This document shows positions 62,969 through 64,000 of a stretch of 64,000 bases of DNA, one piece after another. Source of the DNA: Pseudomonas capeferrum. GTDB lineage: Bacteria; Pseudomonadota; Gammaproteobacteria; Pseudomonadales; Pseudomonadaceae. The DNA is taken from contig NZ_JMIT01000006.1 in NCBI RefSeq assembly GCF_000731675.1, positions 62,001 through 126,000 of the forward strand, read 5' to 3'. The position numbers were made by a program, and so were the translations under genes. The notes below the pieces were generated by a model that was not told where the DNA came from, did no database searches, and was given only the letters and a program-made list of their open reading frames with translations. Within the stretch, counting starts at the first letter, position 1. Each line of letters starts with the position of its first letter.

Positions 62969-63915
62969 GGCCGCTGCTCCCCTTGCCCACCGGGCTGCTT
63001 CGGATCGTAGACATGCACTGCCGGGTCCACCTGGTGCACGCTGTCATCGGGCGGTGTGGGGTGTTCGTCCTCTTCGACCCGCTGCGGGCCGACCCGCACA
63101 TAGTGGAAGAACCCGGCCAGCACCGCCGCGCCCATGGCCAGTAGCGCCAGCGGTTTGGTGAAGCCCTTCCACAAGCCCACCAGCGGGCTGATCACCGGTT
63201 GGTCCGGCAGGCCGGCGTACAACTTGGGCGTGTCGGCATGGTGCAGCACGTACATCACGTGGGTGCCGCCGACGCCGTCCGGGTCATACAGCCCGGCGTT
63301 GTCGTAGCCGCGCGACTTGAGGTCGACGATACGCTCGGCGGCATGCACCTTCATCTCGTCCTTGGTGCCGAACACGATCGCCCCGGTCGGGCAGGTTTTC
63401 ACGCAGGCCGGCTCCAGGCCCACGGTCACGCGGTCGGAACACAGGGTGCATTTGTACGCCTTGTGGTCCTTCTGCGAGATGCGCGGGATATTGAACGGGC
63501 AGCCGGTGATGCAGTAACCGCAGCCGATGCAGTGGTCCTGGTTGAAGTCGACGATGCCGTTGGCGTGCTTGATGATTGCCCCCGGGCTCGGGCACGCCTT
63601 CAGGCAGCCTGGTTCGGCGCAATGCATGCAGCCGTCCTTGCGGATCAGCCACTCCAGGTTGCCGTCGTCGCGCTCGTGCTCGGTAAAGCGCATCAGGGTC
63701 CAGGTCTCGGCGGTGAGGTCCTGGGGGTTGTCGTAGGTGCCGTGGTTGTGGCCGACCTCGTCACGCAGTTCGTTCCACTCCGAGCACGCCACCTGGCAGG
63801 CCTTGCAGCCGATGCACTTGGTGGTGTCGATCAGCTTGGCGACTTCCTGCTGCTGGCGTACCGACGGCGGTACGGTGGTGGTGGCCGAGCGGGCGATGAT
63901 GTCTTGGCTGGCCAT
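62965..63915 (-). CDS. fdoH: Formate dehydrogenase beta subunit (iron-sulfur)
   Basis: 316 residues. Four ferredoxin-type Cys groups: CIGCKACQVACSEWN, CMHCAEPGCLKACPSPGA, CIGCGYCITGCPFNIPR and CTLCSDRV...CVKTCPTGA. A single C-terminal helix (PLALLAMGAAVLAGFFHYV) anchors it. It starts by overlapping the alpha-subunit stop (TGATG). Confidence 0.97.
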   Translation of the reverse strand: MASQDIIARSATTTVPPSVRQQQEVAKLIDTTKCIGCKACQVACSEWNELRDEVGHNHGTYDNPQDLTAETWTLMRFTEHERDDGNLEWLIRKDGCMHCAEPGCLKACPSPGAIIKHANGIVDFNQDHCIGCGYCITGCPFNIPRISQKDHKAYKCTLCSDRVTVGLEPACVKTCPTGAIVFGTKDEMKVHAAERIVDLKSRGYDNAGLYDPDGVGGTHVMYVLHHADTPKLYAGLPDQPVISPLVGLWKGFTKPLALLAMGAAVLAGFFHYVRVGPQRVEEDEHPTPPDDSVHQVDPAVHVYDPKQPGGQGEQRP

Positions 63916-64000
63916 CAGAGTTTCTCCACTTTGACGAGGAACGACTTGGACTCCGGCGTCTGGGTATTGCCATCACCCAGGAACGGCACCAGGGTGTTGG
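63915..64000 (-). CDS. fdoG: Formate dehydrogenase alpha subunit (3' end only)
   Basis: The last 28 or so codons read NTLVPFLGDGNTQTPESKSF then LVKVEKL and stop at 63915-63917. This is the end of the molybdopterin alpha subunit, whose Sec codon lies outside the window. Overlap with fdoH and the nearby sel genes support it. Confidence 0.85.
   Translation of the reverse strand, partial: NTLVPFLGDGNTQTPESKSFLVKVEKL

Overview
This window looks like a chromosomal segment of a Pseudomonas of the P. putida group. The backbone is GC-rich and carries P. putida-style REP palindromes. Its gene order matches what I recall for this genus: an ethanolamine cluster next to ppa; ribB-xseB-ispA-dxs; a rib-nusB-thiL-pgpA operon; a zinc-responsive transporter next to oprG; and selenocysteine genes next to formate dehydrogenase. 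The species assignment is inference, because no database search was possible.

Layout. 1-2.4 kb: the end of a Rossmann oxidoreductase, a YceK/YidQ-like lipoprotein, ubiX and mpl. 2.5-10.7 kb: microcompartment-free ethanolamine catabolism, with an EatR-like sigma-54 activator, aldehyde dehydrogenase behind a -24/-12 promoter, permease, eutB, eutC and a GNAT protein. 10.8-13.8 kb: DedA, MtfA-like peptidase, pyrophosphatase and an S24-fold repressor that has lost its protease residues. 14.0-21.8 kb: a 7.7-kb integrative element that is less GC-rich and is bounded by 24-bp direct repeats lying on a terminator. It carries a tyrosine integrase, an AlpA-like regulator, a serine recombinase, a gapless but catalytically degenerate copy of that recombinase domain, an HTH protein, an HUH-type Rep-like nuclease and a DUF262/DUF1524 (GmrSD-like) defence cargo gene.

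21.8-27.4 kb: a cell-surface signalling uptake system (TonB receptor with an STN domain, ECF sigma factor, FecR and an IroE-like esterase) behind a Fur box. 27.5-34.9 kb: an FMN riboswitch and ribB, then xseB-ispA-dxs (isoprenoids), then btuB and btuF (cobalamin uptake). 34.8-42.4 kb: ribA, a periplasmic binding protein, then the operon nrdR-ribD-ribE-ribBX-ribH-nusB-thiL-pgpA on the minus strand. 42.4-46.5 kb: a lipoprotein, a methyltransferase, a CnoX-like thioredoxin and two hypothetical genes. 46.6-49.8 kb: a Zur-box operon with a His-rich periplasmic protein, an ABC transporter and a DUF3299 protein. 49.8-57.8 kb: oprG/ompW behind an ANR-like box, an MFS/HxlR divergent pair, two sugar-nucleotide-type SDR genes, an XRE regulator, an alanine/glycine symporter and asparaginase. 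57.8-64.0 kb: selC tRNA, selB, selA, fdhE and the formate dehydrogenase gamma, beta and (partial) alpha genes.

Links between parts. Ethanolamine ammonia-lyase needs adenosylcobalamin, and btuB and btuF in this window supply cobalamin. Riboflavin synthesis is spread over an FMN-riboswitch-controlled ribB, a stand-alone ribA and a large operon whose RibB carries a degenerate GTP cyclohydrolase II domain. The Sec machinery sits directly beside its likely client, formate dehydrogenase. The least ordinary part is the 14.0-21.8 kb element, especially the pseudo-resolvase, the repeated AGCTCAAAA motifs between the two recombinase genes, and the paired GCCCATAC sites at both ends.
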